Shown here: one piece after another, positions 17,739 to 25,522 of the stretch
How the letters are laid out: each line of letters begins with the position of its first letter
Position numbering within the stretch: the first letter of the stretch is position 1
DNA from: an uncultured bacterium
GTDB taxonomy: Bacteria; Verrucomicrobiota; Lentisphaeria; Victivallales; Victivallaceae
Assembly (NCBI GenBank): GCA_949297015.1
Contig: CASFRF010000012.1
Location: forward strand, 1 to 64,000
Length of the DNA: 64,000 nt
Direction of reading: 5' to 3'
Notes under the pieces: generated by a model
The model's database searches: none
What the model was told of the DNA's origin: nothing
Seen by the model: only the letters and a program-made list of their open reading frames with translations
Position numbers and translations under genes: made by a program

Positions 17739-17800
17739 GAGCTCCGGAGGGCAGGGGTGTGCCCGGTAAAAAAACATATTTGAAGAGGAGAAACCGTCCG

Positions 17801-18838
17801 ATGCAGATCAATCGTTTTCCCGGCAACCCGCTGCTGCGGCCTGCCGATCTGAAGCCGAGCGAACCGGATGTTGTGGTGGAGTGCGTGCTGAATCCCGGAG
17901 CCTTCCGCTATCGGGACCGGATCGGTCTGGTGCTGCGGGTTGCGGAAAAACCCCGGACCGACGACCGGACTGCGGTGGCGGTCTGGCGCGACCCCGAGCG
18001 CGGCTATGTGCAGCTGCGGGTGGACCGGGACGATCCTGAGCTGGATTTTTCCGATCCCCGGGTCTTCACCTATCGCAACCGCTGCTATTTGAGCACCATC
18101 TCGCATCTGCTGGTGGCCTGGAGCGACGACGGCGGGCGGACCTTTGTGCCCGACTATTCGCTGAGGCTCTTCCCGGCCACGACGCATGAGACCTACGGCA
18201 TCGAGGACTGCCGGGTGCAGGAGATCGACGGCGTCTATCACTTGACCTACACCGCCGTTTCCGAATTCGGCGTGGCGGGCGGGCACTGCACCACCACCGA
18301 CTGGAAGCACTTCTCCGAACGTGATCTCATTCTGCCGCCCCATAATAAGGATATTGCCCTGTTCCCCCGTCGCGTCAACGGCCTGTACTACTGTTTCCAC
18401 CGGCCGAGCGGCCTGGGGCTGGGCGGGAATTTCCTCTGGCTGGCGGAGTCGCCCGATCTGCGGCACTGGGGCAACCATCGCTGCGTGGCCGTGACCCGCC
18501 CCGGCAGCTGGGATTCCGAACGACTCGGCGCCGGTTGCGCCCCGATCGAGACTCCTGAAGGGTGGCTGGAGCTCTATCACGGCTCCGACGGCAAAAGCTA
18601 TCGTCTGGGCCTGATGCTGTTCGATCGCAACGATCCGGCAAAGCTGCTGGCCCGCAGCACCGAACCGATCATGTCGCCGATCGAGGGCGTGGAGACCAAC
18701 GGCTTCTACGGGAACTGCATCTTCACCAACGGTCAGGTCTTGGACGGCGATCGGATTCTGATGTATTATGGCGCCGCCGACACGGTGGTCTGCGGCGCCG
18801 AATTGTCGCTCCGGGAGCTGCTTGCCTCGTTGCGCTAG
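17801..18838 (+). CDS. Glycoside hydrolase family 130 (beta-mannoside phosphorylase type)
   Basis: 345 residues from the ATG at 17801, preferred over an in-frame upstream ATG because AAGAGGAG lies at proper spacing and the protein then begins FPGNPLLRPADLKP, the family N-terminus. GH130 enzymes split beta-mannosides (mannosyl-glucose, mannobiose, Man-GlcNAc) by phosphorolysis, usually in the cytoplasm. Five-bladed propeller features are seen: NPGAF (31-35), LDFSDPRVF (81-89) and GIEDCRV (133-139), where Asp136 is the expected proton donor. PGSWDSERLGAGCAPIETPEGWLELYHG also fits. A single-gene unit closed by the hairpin at 18851-18877. Confidence 0.88.
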   Translation: MQINRFPGNPLLRPADLKPSEPDVVVECVLNPGAFRYRDRIGLVLRVAEKPRTDDRTAVAVWRDPERGYVQLRVDRDDPELDFSDPRVFTYRNRCYLSTISHLLVAWSDDGGRTFVPDYSLRLFPATTHETYGIEDCRVQEIDGVYHLTYTAVSEFGVAGGHCTTTDWKHFSERDLILPPHNKDIALFPRRVNGLYYCFHRPSGLGLGGNFLWLAESPDLRHWGNHRCVAVTRPGSWDSERLGAGCAPIETPEGWLELYHGSDGKSYRLGLMLFDRNDPAKLLARSTEPIMSPIEGVETNGFYGNCIFTNGQVLDGDRILMYYGAADTVVCGAELSLRELLASLR

Positions 18839-18850
18839 GTGAGGCGACGG

Positions 18851-18877
18851 CCCGGAACCGGCGACTCCGGTTCCGGG
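18851..18877. terminator. Bidirectional GC hairpin between convergent genes
   Basis: A perfect 11-bp inverted repeat (CCCGGAACCGG at 18851-18861 with 18867-18877) around a five-base loop, between the GH130 stop and the rubrerythrin stop. There is no T run, so its action as a terminator is inferred from position. Confidence 0.55.
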
Positions 18878-18885
18878 TTCGGAAC

Positions 18886-19422
18886 TCAGTAGTTCTGCGC
18901 CTCGAGCTCAAAGTAGGCGCGGGGGTGCTTGCACACCGGGCAGGTCTGCGGCGCCTCCTTGCCGATGTAGACATGGCCGCAGTTCCGGCACTCCCAGCGG
19001 TTTTCGCCGGTGCGGACGTAGACTTCGCCGCTCTCCACATTCTGCAGGAGCTTCCGATAGCGCTCCTCGTGGCGCTTCTCGATGGCGGCGACGCCCGCGA
19101 ACTGTTCGGCAAGTTCCGCAAACCCCTCCTTTGCGGCAACTTCGGCGAACTCCTTGTACATTTCGGTCCACTCCTCGTGCTCCCCGGCCGCGGCGGCCTT
19201 CAGATTCTCCACCGTGTCGCCGAGTCCGCCGAGCGCCTTGAACCAGAGTTTCGCGTGCTCCTTTTCGTTGTTGGCGGTCGCCTCGAACAGCGCGGCGATC
19301 TGCTCAAAGCCCTGCTTGCGGGCGACACCGGCAAAGTAGGTGTACTTGTTGCGGGCCATCGACTCCCCGGCAAATGCGGTCATCAAATTCCGGGCGGTCT
19401 GACTCTCTTTCAATTCGGCCAT
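18886..19422 (-). CDS. rbr: Rubrerythrin
   Basis: 178 residues from ATG at 19420-19422 (AAGGAG seven bases upstream). Rubrerythrin is a di-iron peroxidase that removes hydrogen peroxide in anaerobes and microaerophiles. The ferritin-like part has the iron ligands in [11 protein letters not shown] (Glu20) and NNEKEHAK (Glu53, His56), and a second ExxH in [12 protein letters not shown]. The C-terminal rubredoxin-like domain has two CxxC pairs, WECRNCGH and TCPVCKHP. Presence supports an anaerobic lifestyle. A promoter (19487-19514) and a palindrome (19468-19480) lie just upstream. Confidence 0.96.
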   Translation of the reverse strand: MAELKESQTARNLMTAFAGESMARNKYTYFAGVARKQGFEQIAALFEATANNEKEHAKLWFKALGGLGDTVENLKAAAAGEHEEWTEMYKEFAEVAAKEGFAELAEQFAGVAAIEKRHEERYRKLLQNVESGEVYVRTGENRWECRNCGHVYIGKEAPQTCPVCKHPRAYFELEAQNY

Positions 19423-19467
19423 GATCTTCTCTCCTTGCGTTGATTGACATCCCTGAAAACTAAAATC

Positions 19468-19480
19468 AGGAATTATTCCT
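19468..19480. promoter_or_regulatory. Palindromic operator candidate of rubrerythrin
   Basis: AGGAAT-T-ATTCCT, a perfect 6-1-6 inverted repeat immediately downstream of the -10 box of the minus-strand rubrerythrin promoter, where a repressor would block initiation. The sequence is not a textbook PerR or Fur box. Regulator unknown. Confidence 0.4.
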
Positions 19481-19486
19481 ATTTTT

Positions 19487-19514
19487 AACATAACCCGCCG
19501 GCGTACGAATACAA
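19487..19514 (-). promoter_or_regulatory. Candidate promoter of rubrerythrin
   Basis: Minus strand TTGTAT (19509-19514), 16-base spacer, TATGTT (19487-19492). The transcript leader would be about 58 bases and include the palindrome. Confidence 0.5.
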
Positions 19515-19630
19515 GAGGAGGAATGCAAAAAAGGGGAAAAAAAGTCGAAAGCGGGGAAACTGGGAGTTGCGCGGATTTCGGGCGGCAAGTTGATTGTTGG
19601 AAAAAAGTTGCAAAAAAGCCGGGGAACGGC

Positions 19631-19658
19631 TTGCGAAAAGGTATTCAGGGGATATATT
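19631..19658 (+). promoter_or_regulatory. Promoter of the rpsP operon
   Basis: TTGCGA (19631-19636), 16-base spacer, TATATT (19653-19658). It gives a 5' leader of roughly 155 bases before rpsP. Confidence 0.6.
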
Positions 19659-19823
19659 AGTAAGATACGAGTGGATCGGCCGCCGGATGTTTTGCGGTAA
19701 AAGGTCCCGGACGGGAAATGAAAATCGTGGCTGTCCCGCCTGGCGGACCGGAACCAGCGACGGCCGATCCGGTGAAGCAAAGGCGGGTGGACCCGCGCCG
19801 CAACAGCAAGGTTTGGAGAGAAG
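19659..19823 (+). promoter_or_regulatory. Structured 5' leader of rpsP operon
   Basis: A 10-bp perfect long-range stem GGATCGGCCG (19673-19682) with CGGCCGATCC (19761-19770) encloses nested pairs GGTCC/GGACC (19703-19707 with 19745-19749) and CGGGA/TCCCG (19712-19716 with 19734-19738). Such a nested fold directly upstream of a ribosomal-protein operon suggests an autoregulatory or riboswitch-like leader. I do not recognise a known class. Downstream of the fold is the ribosome site GGAGAGAAG of rpsP. Confidence 0.4.
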
Positions 19824-20162
19824 ATGGTACGAGTCAGACTGAAGAGGACCGGAACGCGCAATGCCCTGTGTTTCCGGGTGGTGGTGATGGATCAGAAGTC
19901 GAGTCGCGACGGCAAGGCGATTGAGGAGCTGGGGTACTACGATCCGCGCCGCAAGCAGGAGAAGATCAATCTGGAGCGCGTCGCCTACTGGCGCGGCGTG
20001 GGTGCCTCTTTTTCCGAGACGGTTCAGGACATTGTGGACCGGGCGGAGAAGGGGATCCAGCTGAAGGATCGGGTGCGCAAGCCCTCTTTGTCGAAGAAGG
20101 CCCAGGCCAAGGCCGCCGCGGCGGCCAAGCAGGCCGAGGCGGGCGCCGAGAACGCTCAGTAA
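19824..20162 (+). CDS. rpsP: Ribosomal protein S16
   Basis: 112 residues. Small-subunit protein with the family N-terminus MVRVRLKRTGTRNALCFRVVV followed by DQKSSRDGKAIEELGYYDPR. The conserved body ends near residue 80 and a Lys/Ala-rich tail (KKAQAKAAAAAKQAEAG) extends beyond typical S16, a common lineage-specific addition. First gene of the rpsP-khpA-trmD-rplS cluster. Confidence 0.97.
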   Translation: MVRVRLKRTGTRNALCFRVVVMDQKSSRDGKAIEELGYYDPRRKQEKINLERVAYWRGVGASFSETVQDIVDRAEKGIQLKDRVRKPSLSKKAQAKAAAAAKQAEAGAENAQ

Positions 20163-20250
20163 GGGTTGGAACGGGGCGGACGGGTGCGGTGGCGAGGTGG
20201 AAGGCCCCGCGCGGTGTGCCCGACTGTCCGGAGTGTGAGGAATAGACAAA

Positions 20251-20574
20251 GTGCTGAAAGCCTTATTGAAATTTTTCATCGGCGGCGAGGAGAATTCGGC
20301 GGAGGCGTCGATCTCCTGCCGGGCGACCGGCGGCATCGGCGACCTGGAAAAGTTCGTCGAGTTCGTGGTCGGGTCGCTGGTTGACGCGCCGTCCGAGGTG
20401 AAGTTGGCGACCGAGGAGGTCGGAGACGGGTATGTGATCCGGATCCGCTGCCGCAAGGACGACATCGGCAAGATTGTCGGCAAGCGCGGCAAGACGATTA
20501 TGGCGATCCGGGCGCTGGTGAGCGGCGCGGCCGGTCGGCTGCGCAAGCATGTTTCAGTCGAAGTGCTCGATTGA
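20251..20574 (+). CDS. khpA: KH-domain RNA-binding protein KhpA
   Basis: 107 residues from a GTG at 20251 (TGAGGA ribosome site). A single type-II KH domain holds the GxxG loop in DDIGKIVGKRGKTIMAIRALV, preceded by the charged strand VGDGYVIRIRCRK. KhpA (YlqC) binds RNA and acts with KhpB/Jag in cell-envelope and division control in other bacteria. Position after rpsP is the usual one. The N-terminal 20 residues (LKALLKFFIGGEENSAEAS) are longer than in Firmicutes. Its stop overlaps the trmD start (TTGA). Confidence 0.88.
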   Translation: MLKALLKFFIGGEENSAEASISCRATGGIGDLEKFVEFVVGSLVDAPSEVKLATEEVGDGYVIRIRCRKDDIGKIVGKRGKTIMAIRALVSGAAGRLRKHVSVEVLD

Positions 20575-21284
20575 AAATTGAGGTGCTGACGCTTTTTCCG
20601 GAGGCATTTCCGGGGCCGTTGGGCGAGAGCATCACCGGTCGGGCGGTGGAGTCCGGACTGGTGACGGTCTCGGCGGTGAATCTGCGGGACTTCGCCCACG
20701 ATGCCCGGGGCACGGTGGACGACAAGCCCTACGGCGGCGGTCCGGGAATGCTGATGAAAGTGGAGGTGCTGTTTGAAGCGGTGGAGGCGTTGCGCCGGCC
20801 GGAGACGGCGGTGATCTTCCCGACGCCGCGGGGACGAAAGTTCACCCAGGCGCTGGCCCGGGAGTGGAGTACGCGCGAACATTTGCTGTTCGTCTGCGGG
20901 CACTACGAAGGGATGGACCAACGGGTGTACGACCGGCTGGCCGATTACGAGGTCTCGATCGGAGACTATGTGTTGACCAGTGGGGTGTTGCCGGCGATGG
21001 TGATGGCCGATGCGGTGATCCGGCTGCTGCCGGGGGCGCTCGGCAGCGGCGAATCGAGCGAACAGGAGTCGTTTTCGGAGTCGCTGCTGGAGTATCCGCA
21101 GTACACCCGGCCGCCGGAGTTCCGGGGGCTGAAGGTGCCGGAGGTGTTGCTCTCCGGCGACCATGGCCGGATTGAGCGCTGGCGGCGGGCGGAGTCGGAA
21201 CGGTTGACCCGGGAACGGCGGCCCGATTGCTGGCGGGAATATTTGAGAGATCGCAACAAAAAATCTGGAGGCAGACAGAGATGA
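20571..21284 (+). CDS. trmD: tRNA (guanine-37 N1)-methyltransferase
   Basis: 237 residues from a TTG overlapping the khpA stop. TrmD methylates G37 next to the anticodon and prevents +1 frameshifting. The trefoil-knot SAM site is clear: [49 protein letters not shown], and the C-terminal tRNA-binding part with [12 protein letters not shown]. The usual neighbour rimM is missing between khpA and trmD. The stop overlaps the rplS ATG. Confidence 0.97.
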   Translation: MKIEVLTLFPEAFPGPLGESITGRAVESGLVTVSAVNLRDFAHDARGTVDDKPYGGGPGMLMKVEVLFEAVEALRRPETAVIFPTPRGRKFTQALAREWSTREHLLFVCGHYEGMDQRVYDRLADYEVSIGDYVLTSGVLPAMVMADAVIRLLPGALGSGESSEQESFSESLLEYPQYTRPPEFRGLKVPEVLLSGDHGRIERWRRAESERLTRERRPDCWREYLRDRNKKSGGRQR

Positions 21285-21622
21285 ACATACTCGACAAGAT
21301 TCGTATGGAGCAGGTCAAGGCGGATCGTCCGGACTTCAAGGTCGGCGACACGGTCAAGATCTATGTGAAGATCGTGGAGGGATCCACCGAACGGATTCAG
21401 ATGTTTCAGGGCACGGTGATCGCCCGGCGCGGCGAGGGGATCGAAGAGACCTTCACCGTGCGGCGGGTGGTGTCCGGCATGGGCGTGGAGCGGGTGTTCC
21501 CGCTGAATACGCCGCGGATCGACCGGATCGAAGTCACCCGGCGCGGCGATGTCCGCCGGTCCAAGCTGTTCTATTTGCGGGATAAAATCGGCAAGGCGGC
21601 CCGGGTCAAAGAGGCGCGTTAA
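21281..21622 (+). CDS. rplS: Ribosomal protein L19
   Basis: 113 residues from the ATG at 21281 (TGGAGG ribosome site), overlapping the trmD stop. Family features: [58 protein letters not shown] and the C-terminal [19 protein letters not shown]19 sits at the 30S-50S interface. Confidence 0.97.
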   Translation: MNILDKIRMEQVKADRPDFKVGDTVKIYVKIVEGSTERIQMFQGTVIARRGEGIEETFTVRRVVSGMGVERVFPLNTPRIDRIEVTRRGDVRRSKLFYLRDKIGKAARVKEAR

Positions 21623-21628
21623 GTCACC

Positions 21629-22285
21629 TTGCAGGTGTTGTCCGAAGACGACGAACTCCTTCGACCGGAACGCGAAGCCCGGGCGGAGGGGTTTTGTTTT
21701 GTGGCCGGAATCGATGAGGTCGGGCGCGGTCCGCTGGCCGGTCCGGTGGTGGCCGCCGCGGTCGCCTTTCCGGTCGCGGCGGCGGTGCCCCGGGTCAACG
21801 ATTCCAAGCTGTTGAGCCCGGCGGCGCGGGCTGAATTGTGCGCGGCGGTGCTGGCGGTACCCGGGGTGCGGGTGGCGCTGGCGGTGGTCTCCGCACCGGA
21901 GATCGATCGGTTGAATATTTTGCGGGCCACGGATCTGGCCATGCGCCGGGCGGCCGCCGCGCTGGCGCGGGAAGGGGTCGATTTTCTGCTGGTGGACGGG
22001 CGGCCGGTGCCGCAGTTGCCGCTGCCCTCGCGGGCGCTGGTCAAGGGTGACCGGCGTTCGGCGTCGATCGCGGCCGCTTCGATCGTGGCCAAGGTCTGGC
22101 GCGACCGCTGGATGGAGGAGCAGGAGTCCCGGTATCCGGGGTACGGCTTCGGGGAGCACAAGGGGTACGGTACGGCGGCCCATTTGGCGGCGCTGCGGCG
22201 GCTTGGGCCGTGTCCGCTGCATCGGCGGACGTTTCGACCGCTGCGGGATTGGTTGTCGAACGTGGAGCAAGGCGAACTGTTCTGA
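21629..22285 (+). CDS. rnhB: Ribonuclease HII
   Basis: 218 residues. RNase HII removes ribonucleotides from DNA and RNA primers. Catalytic acidic residues lie in AGIDEVGRGPLAGPV (Asp29, Glu30) and FLLVDGRPVP. The family block VKGDRRSASIAAASIVAKVWRD and GYGFGEHKGYGTAAH is complete. The start is set at TTG 21629; a GTG two codons later is equally possible and no strong ribosome site decides it. It follows rplS by six bases and joins the ribosomal cluster to thrS. Confidence 0.95.
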   Translation: MQVLSEDDELLRPEREARAEGFCFVAGIDEVGRGPLAGPVVAAAVAFPVAAAVPRVNDSKLLSPAARAELCAAVLAVPGVRVALAVVSAPEIDRLNILRATDLAMRRAAAALAREGVDFLLVDGRPVPQLPLPSRALVKGDRRSASIAAASIVAKVWRDRWMEEQESRYPGYGFGEHKGYGTAAHLAALRRLGPCPLHRRTFRPLRDWLSNVEQGELF

Positions 22286-22435
22286 AGAGGACGGGTGAGA
22301 AATTGAGTACGGATTGGTCGGAAAGGAGGACACCCCGCGCAACCGGCGCGGGCGGGACTCGCCGCTGAATCGGTTGCCCGCCGGCTGCCGCCGGAGGGAG
22401 AAGAGAACTTTTTCAGCGAGAACACAGGTGAAATC
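22286..22435 (+). other. rnhB-thrS spacer with hairpin, no T-box
   Basis: 150 bases with a purine-rich AAAGGAGGA and a 7-bp hairpin (CCCGCGC/GCGCGGG, 22334-22352). I searched for the T-box specifier layout and its conserved antiterminator bases and found none. A leader role for thrS is possible but unproven. Confidence 0.25.
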
Positions 22436-24166
22436 ATGAGTGAGATGGATTTGCAGACACGGCGCCACAGCGCGGCGCACATCATGGCCGCGGCGGTGCA
22501 GCAGTTGTTCCCCGGCGCCCGGTTCGATATCGGCCCGGCCACGGAGAACGGATTTTATTACGACTTCGACCTCGATCGCCGGTTGACCCCGGAGGATCTC
22601 AAGGAGATCGAGAAGACGATGAGGAAGTTGATCGGGCGGAAGATTCCGTTCGAGAGCTTCGAGCTGTCGCGCTCCGAGGCCGAGGCCCGGTTGCAGGCGG
22701 CCGGGCAGACCTTCAAGCTGGAGCGGCTGAAGGATATTCCGGAAGGGGAGGCGATTCGCTTCTATCGCTGCGGGGAGTTCTGCGACCTCTGCCGGGGGCC
22801 GCACGTCGAGCACGCCGGGCAGATCGGCGCGATCAAGCTGATGTCGGTGGCCGGGTCCTACTTCCGCGGCGACGAGAAGCAGCCGATGCTGCAGCGGATC
22901 TACGGAACCGCCTTCGCCACCGAGGAGGAGTTGCAGGCCTATCTCAAGCAGCTCGAGGAGGCGGCCAAGCGCGACCATCGCAAACTGGGGCAGGAGCTGG
23001 ATCTCTTCGGCTTTTCGGAGAACGTCGGTCCGGGGCTGGTGCTGTGGCATCCGCGGGGCGCGTTCATCCGGAATCTGATCGAGACCTTCTGGCGCGCCGA
23101 GCACTACGCCAACGGCTATGAGTTGCTGTACACGCCGCATATCGGGCAGAGCATTCTCTGGGAGACCAGCGGCCACCTTGACTTTTACAAGGACGGTATG
23201 TACGCGCCGATGCAGATCGACGAGAAGGACTATTTCGTCAAGCCGATGAACTGCCCGTTCCATATCGAGATTTACCAGTCGCGGCTGCGCTCCTACCGGG
23301 AGCTGCCGCTGCGCTGGGCGGAGCTGGGAACGGTCTACCGGTACGAGAAGTCGGGGGTGCTGCACGGCCTGTTGCGGGTGCGTGGATTCACCCAGGACGA
23401 TGCGCACATCATCTGCACTCCGGAGCAGATCGAGGATGAGATCGCCGAGGTGCTGCGCTTCAGTCTCTCCATCTGGAAGGCCTTCGGCTTCACCCGGATC
23501 AAGCCCTATCTGGCGACCCGTCCGGCCAAGGCGGTCGGCGCGCCGGAGCGCTGGGCCAAGGCGCTGGATTCGCTGGAAAAGGCGGTGAAGAAGGCCGGGC
23601 TGGAGTGCGAGGTGGACGAGGGCGGCGGCGCCTTCTACGGGCCGAAGATCGACCTCAAGGTCCGCGACGCGATCGGCCGGGAGTGGCAGACGACCACCAT
23701 TCAGTTCGACTTCAACCTGCCGGAGCGGTTCAATATGACCTACATCGGCGAGGATGGCCGGAAGCATCAGCCGTACATGGTGCACCGGGCGCTGTTCGGG
23801 TCGCTGGAGCGCTTCTTCGGGATTCTGGTCGAGCACTACGCCGGGGCGTTCCCGCTGTGGCTGGCGCCGGAGCAGGCGCGGATTCTGCCGGTTACGGAAA
23901 AGCAGCTGGCGTACGCCCGGTCGCTCCGGGAGGAGTTGCGCCGTCATGGCCTGCGGGTCGAGGTGGATGAGCAGGCCGCCGGACTGGGCGCCAAGATCAA
24001 GGATGCGCGCCGGGCGCGGATCCCCTATTTGCTGGTGGTCGGCGAGCGGGAGGTCGAAAGCGGCACCGTCGGGGTCCGCAGTCGGCGGGAAGGGGAGCTC
24101 GGGGCGATGGCGCCCGCAACCCTGATTGAAAAAATGCAGCTTGAAATTTCCGACAAAGTCTGCTAA
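22436..24166 (+). CDS. thrS: Threonyl-tRNA synthetase lacking the TGS domain
   Basis: 576 residues against about 640 in most bacteria. Residue 1 begins almost at the editing domain (RRHSAAHIMAAAV, HxxxH at 11-15) with its HV/C site RCGEFCDLCRGPHVEH. The N-terminal TGS (N1) domain is absent and the 150-base upstream spacer is too short to hold it. The class-II core is complete: motif 1 region, the zinc/threonine site MNCPFHIEIY, motif 2 WAELGTVYRYEKSGVLHGLLRVRGFTQDD, motif 3 with RALFGSLERFFGILVE, and the anticodon-binding tail. It charges tRNA-Thr. Confidence 0.96.
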   Translation: MSEMDLQTRRHSAAHIMAAAVQQLFPGARFDIGPATENGFYYDFDLDRRLTPEDLKEIEKTMRKLIGRKIPFESFELSRSEAEARLQAAGQTFKLERLKDIPEGEAIRFYRCGEFCDLCRGPHVEHAGQIGAIKLMSVAGSYFRGDEKQPMLQRIYGTAFATEEELQAYLKQLEEAAKRDHRKLGQELDLFGFSENVGPGLVLWHPRGAFIRNLIETFWRAEHYANGYELLYTPHIGQSILWETSGHLDFYKDGMYAPMQIDEKDYFVKPMNCPFHIEIYQSRLRSYRELPLRWAELGTVYRYEKSGVLHGLLRVRGFTQDDAHIICTPEQIEDEIAEVLRFSLSIWKAFGFTRIKPYLATRPAKAVGAPERWAKALDSLEKAVKKAGLECEVDEGGGAFYGPKIDLKVRDAIGREWQTTTIQFDFNLPERFNMTYIGEDGRKHQPYMVHRALFGSLERFFGILVEHYAGAFPLWLAPEQARILPVTEKQLAYARSLREELRRHGLRVEVDEQAAGLGAKIKDARRARIPYLLVVGEREVESGTVGVRSRREGELGAMAPATLIEKMQLEISDKVC

Positions 24167-24169
24167 AGT
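24141..24169 (+). promoter_or_regulatory. Candidate internal promoter for infC-rpmI-rplT
   Basis: TTGAAA (24141-24146), 17-base spacer, TAAAGT (24164-24169), overlapping the end of thrS. It would allow independent control of the IF3-L35-L20 genes. Confidence 0.5.
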
Positions 24170-24186
24170 ATGGGAATGATGAACGG

Positions 24187-24212
24187 GCGGTGGAAGCGGG
24201 GGCTTCCGCCGC
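24187..24212 (+). promoter_or_regulatory. Stem-loop in the infC leader
   Basis: An 11-bp stem (24187-24197 with 24202-24212, one G-T pair) capped by GGGG, between the candidate promoter and the infC ribosome site. No T run follows, so I read it as a leader structure rather than a terminator. Confidence 0.4.
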
Positions 24213-24244
24213 GCTTGAAAAAACTCTAAACGGAGGATACGGCT

Positions 24245-24754
24245 ATTGCTAAGTTGCTGAAACCCAATGACCGCACGTTCACGGCCGAGCAGGTTCGCCT
24301 GATCGGGGTGGACGGGGAGCAGTTGGACATTGTGTCGCTGGCCCGGGCGCGCGAAATGGCGCAGAACGCCGGGCTGGATCTGGTGCTGGTGTCCGATCGG
24401 TCGGTGCCGCCGGTGGTGCGCATCATGAACTTCGGGAAGCTCCAGTACGAGCAGAAGAAGAGTCTGAAGACGCAGCGCCGGAACAATCTCGCTCAGAAAC
24501 TCAAAGAGATCAAGTACCACATCAATATTGATCAGAACGATTACAATATAAAGATGAAACGGGCGCTTGACTTTTTGGAAAAAGGGTATAGATTAAAGCT
24601 TACGCTGGCGCTGCGGGGACGTGAAATGTCCCATCAGGACTTGGCGTACAGTCTCATGGCCCGGGTGCTCGGCGATCTGGCTCCCTATGGGGATCCGGAT
24701 GGAACGCCCAAGCTGCTCGGCCGGAGCATTACGGTGAATTTCGCCCCCAAATAG
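24245..24754 (+). CDS. infC: Translation initiation factor IF-3 with AUU start
   Basis: 169 residues. IF3 blocks premature subunit joining and proofreads the initiator tRNA and start codon. The frame has no ATG near its beginning. The best-placed ribosome site GGAGGA (24232-24237) is seven bases before an ATT (24245), giving [M]AKLLKPNDRTFTAEQVRL. A TTG three codons later is 16 bases from the site and less likely. An AUU start is the known hallmark of infC, letting IF3 repress its own translation. Domains: N-terminal AEQVRLIGVDGEQLDIVSLARAREMA, linker KSLKTQRRNN, C-terminal KEIKYHINIDQNDYNIKMKRALDFLEKGYRLKL. Confidence 0.95.
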   Translation: MAKLLKPNDRTFTAEQVRLIGVDGEQLDIVSLARAREMAQNAGLDLVLVSDRSVPPVVRIMNFGKLQYEQKKSLKTQRRNNLAQKLKEIKYHINIDQNDYNIKMKRALDFLEKGYRLKLTLALRGREMSHQDLAYSLMARVLGDLAPYGDPDGTPKLLGRSITVNFAPK

Positions 24755-24836
24755 GCCGGGGGCGACCCGGAGGAGGTGCTGGCATCGGCCCTCCCCGGAG
24801 TGTGGTTTAACCTAGAAACAGGGAGATAAACGAACG

Positions 24837-25037
24837 ATGCCCAAGCTGAAGACCAGAAAGTGCGCCGCCAAGCGGCTGAAGATGACCGGTACCGGCAAGT
24901 ACCGTCACAACAAGGCGGGGGGCCGCCACCTGAAGTCGGTGAAGAACGCCAAACGCAAGCGTCGTCTGCGTCAGGACGGAGCCGTTTCGGCCGCCGAGAG
25001 CCGTCGGATCAAGGTCGCGTTGCCCTACGGGCTGTAA
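24837..25037 (+). CDS. rpmI: Ribosomal protein L35
   Basis: 66 residues, very basic, with the family start MPKLKTRKCAAKRLKMTGTGKYRHNKAGGRH. GGGAGAT precedes the ATG. The 82-base spacer after infC is the place where L20 binds the messenger in other bacteria, though I cannot identify a specific fold. Followed 18 bases later by rplT. Confidence 0.96.
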   Translation: MPKLKTRKCAAKRLKMTGTGKYRHNKAGGRHLKSVKNAKRKRRLRQDGAVSAAESRRIKVALPYGL

Positions 25038-25055
25038 TTAGAAAGGATCAGTAAA

Positions 25056-25406
25056 ATGTCCAGAGCTACTTATGCCGTCCCGTCGCGCAAACGCCGCAAG
25101 CGGGTTTTGGAGCGGGCCAAGGGTTTCTACGGCTGCTCGAGCAAGAACATCCGCACCGCTTATGATGCCGTGGACAAGGCGCTTGTCCACTCCTATCGCG
25201 GTCGCAAACAGAAGAAACAGCAGTATCGGGCGCTCTGGGTGGTGCGGATCAACGCCGCCTGCCGTGCGCTCAACACCAACTACAGCCAGTTCATGAACGG
25301 CCTGAAAAAGGCCGGAATCGAGCTTAACCGCAAGGTCTTGGCCGACCTCGCGGTGACGGAGCCGCAGGAGTTTAAGGCCCTGGTGGAAAAAGTCACCCAG
25401 GCCTGA
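25056..25406 (+). CDS. rplT: Ribosomal protein L20
   Basis: 116 residues. Classic L20: [65 protein letters not shown]. Large-subunit assembly protein and translational repressor of infC-rpmI-rplT operons. The operon ends at the hairpin terminator 25431-25480. Confidence 0.97.
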   Translation: MSRATYAVPSRKRRKRVLERAKGFYGCSSKNIRTAYDAVDKALVHSYRGRKQKKQQYRALWVVRINAACRALNTNYSQFMNGLKKAGIELNRKVLADLAVTEPQEFKALVEKVTQA

Positions 25407-25430
25407 CCCTCGTTCCTCTGAATTGACGCA

Positions 25431-25480
25431 ACAGCTTGAAGGCGGTGACTTGAAGTCCGGCTTTCAAGCTGTTTTTGTTT
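25431..25480 (+). terminator. Rho-independent terminator/attenuator between rplT and pheS
   Basis: A perfect 10-bp stem ACAGCTTGAA (25431-25440) with 25463-25472, loop of 22 bases, followed by a T-rich run (TTTTTGTTT). It ends the IF3-L35-L20 unit. Because pheS starts only 43 bases later with no clear separate promoter, partial read-through or attenuation is likely. Confidence 0.8.
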
Positions 25481-25522
25481 TCAGCGGTAGACGTTCCAGT
25501 CGAAAATCGTGGAGCACATGTC

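Noticed and set aside
22286-22435. T-box riboswitch before thrS
   Set aside because: No specifier loop or conserved antiterminator sequence could be found.
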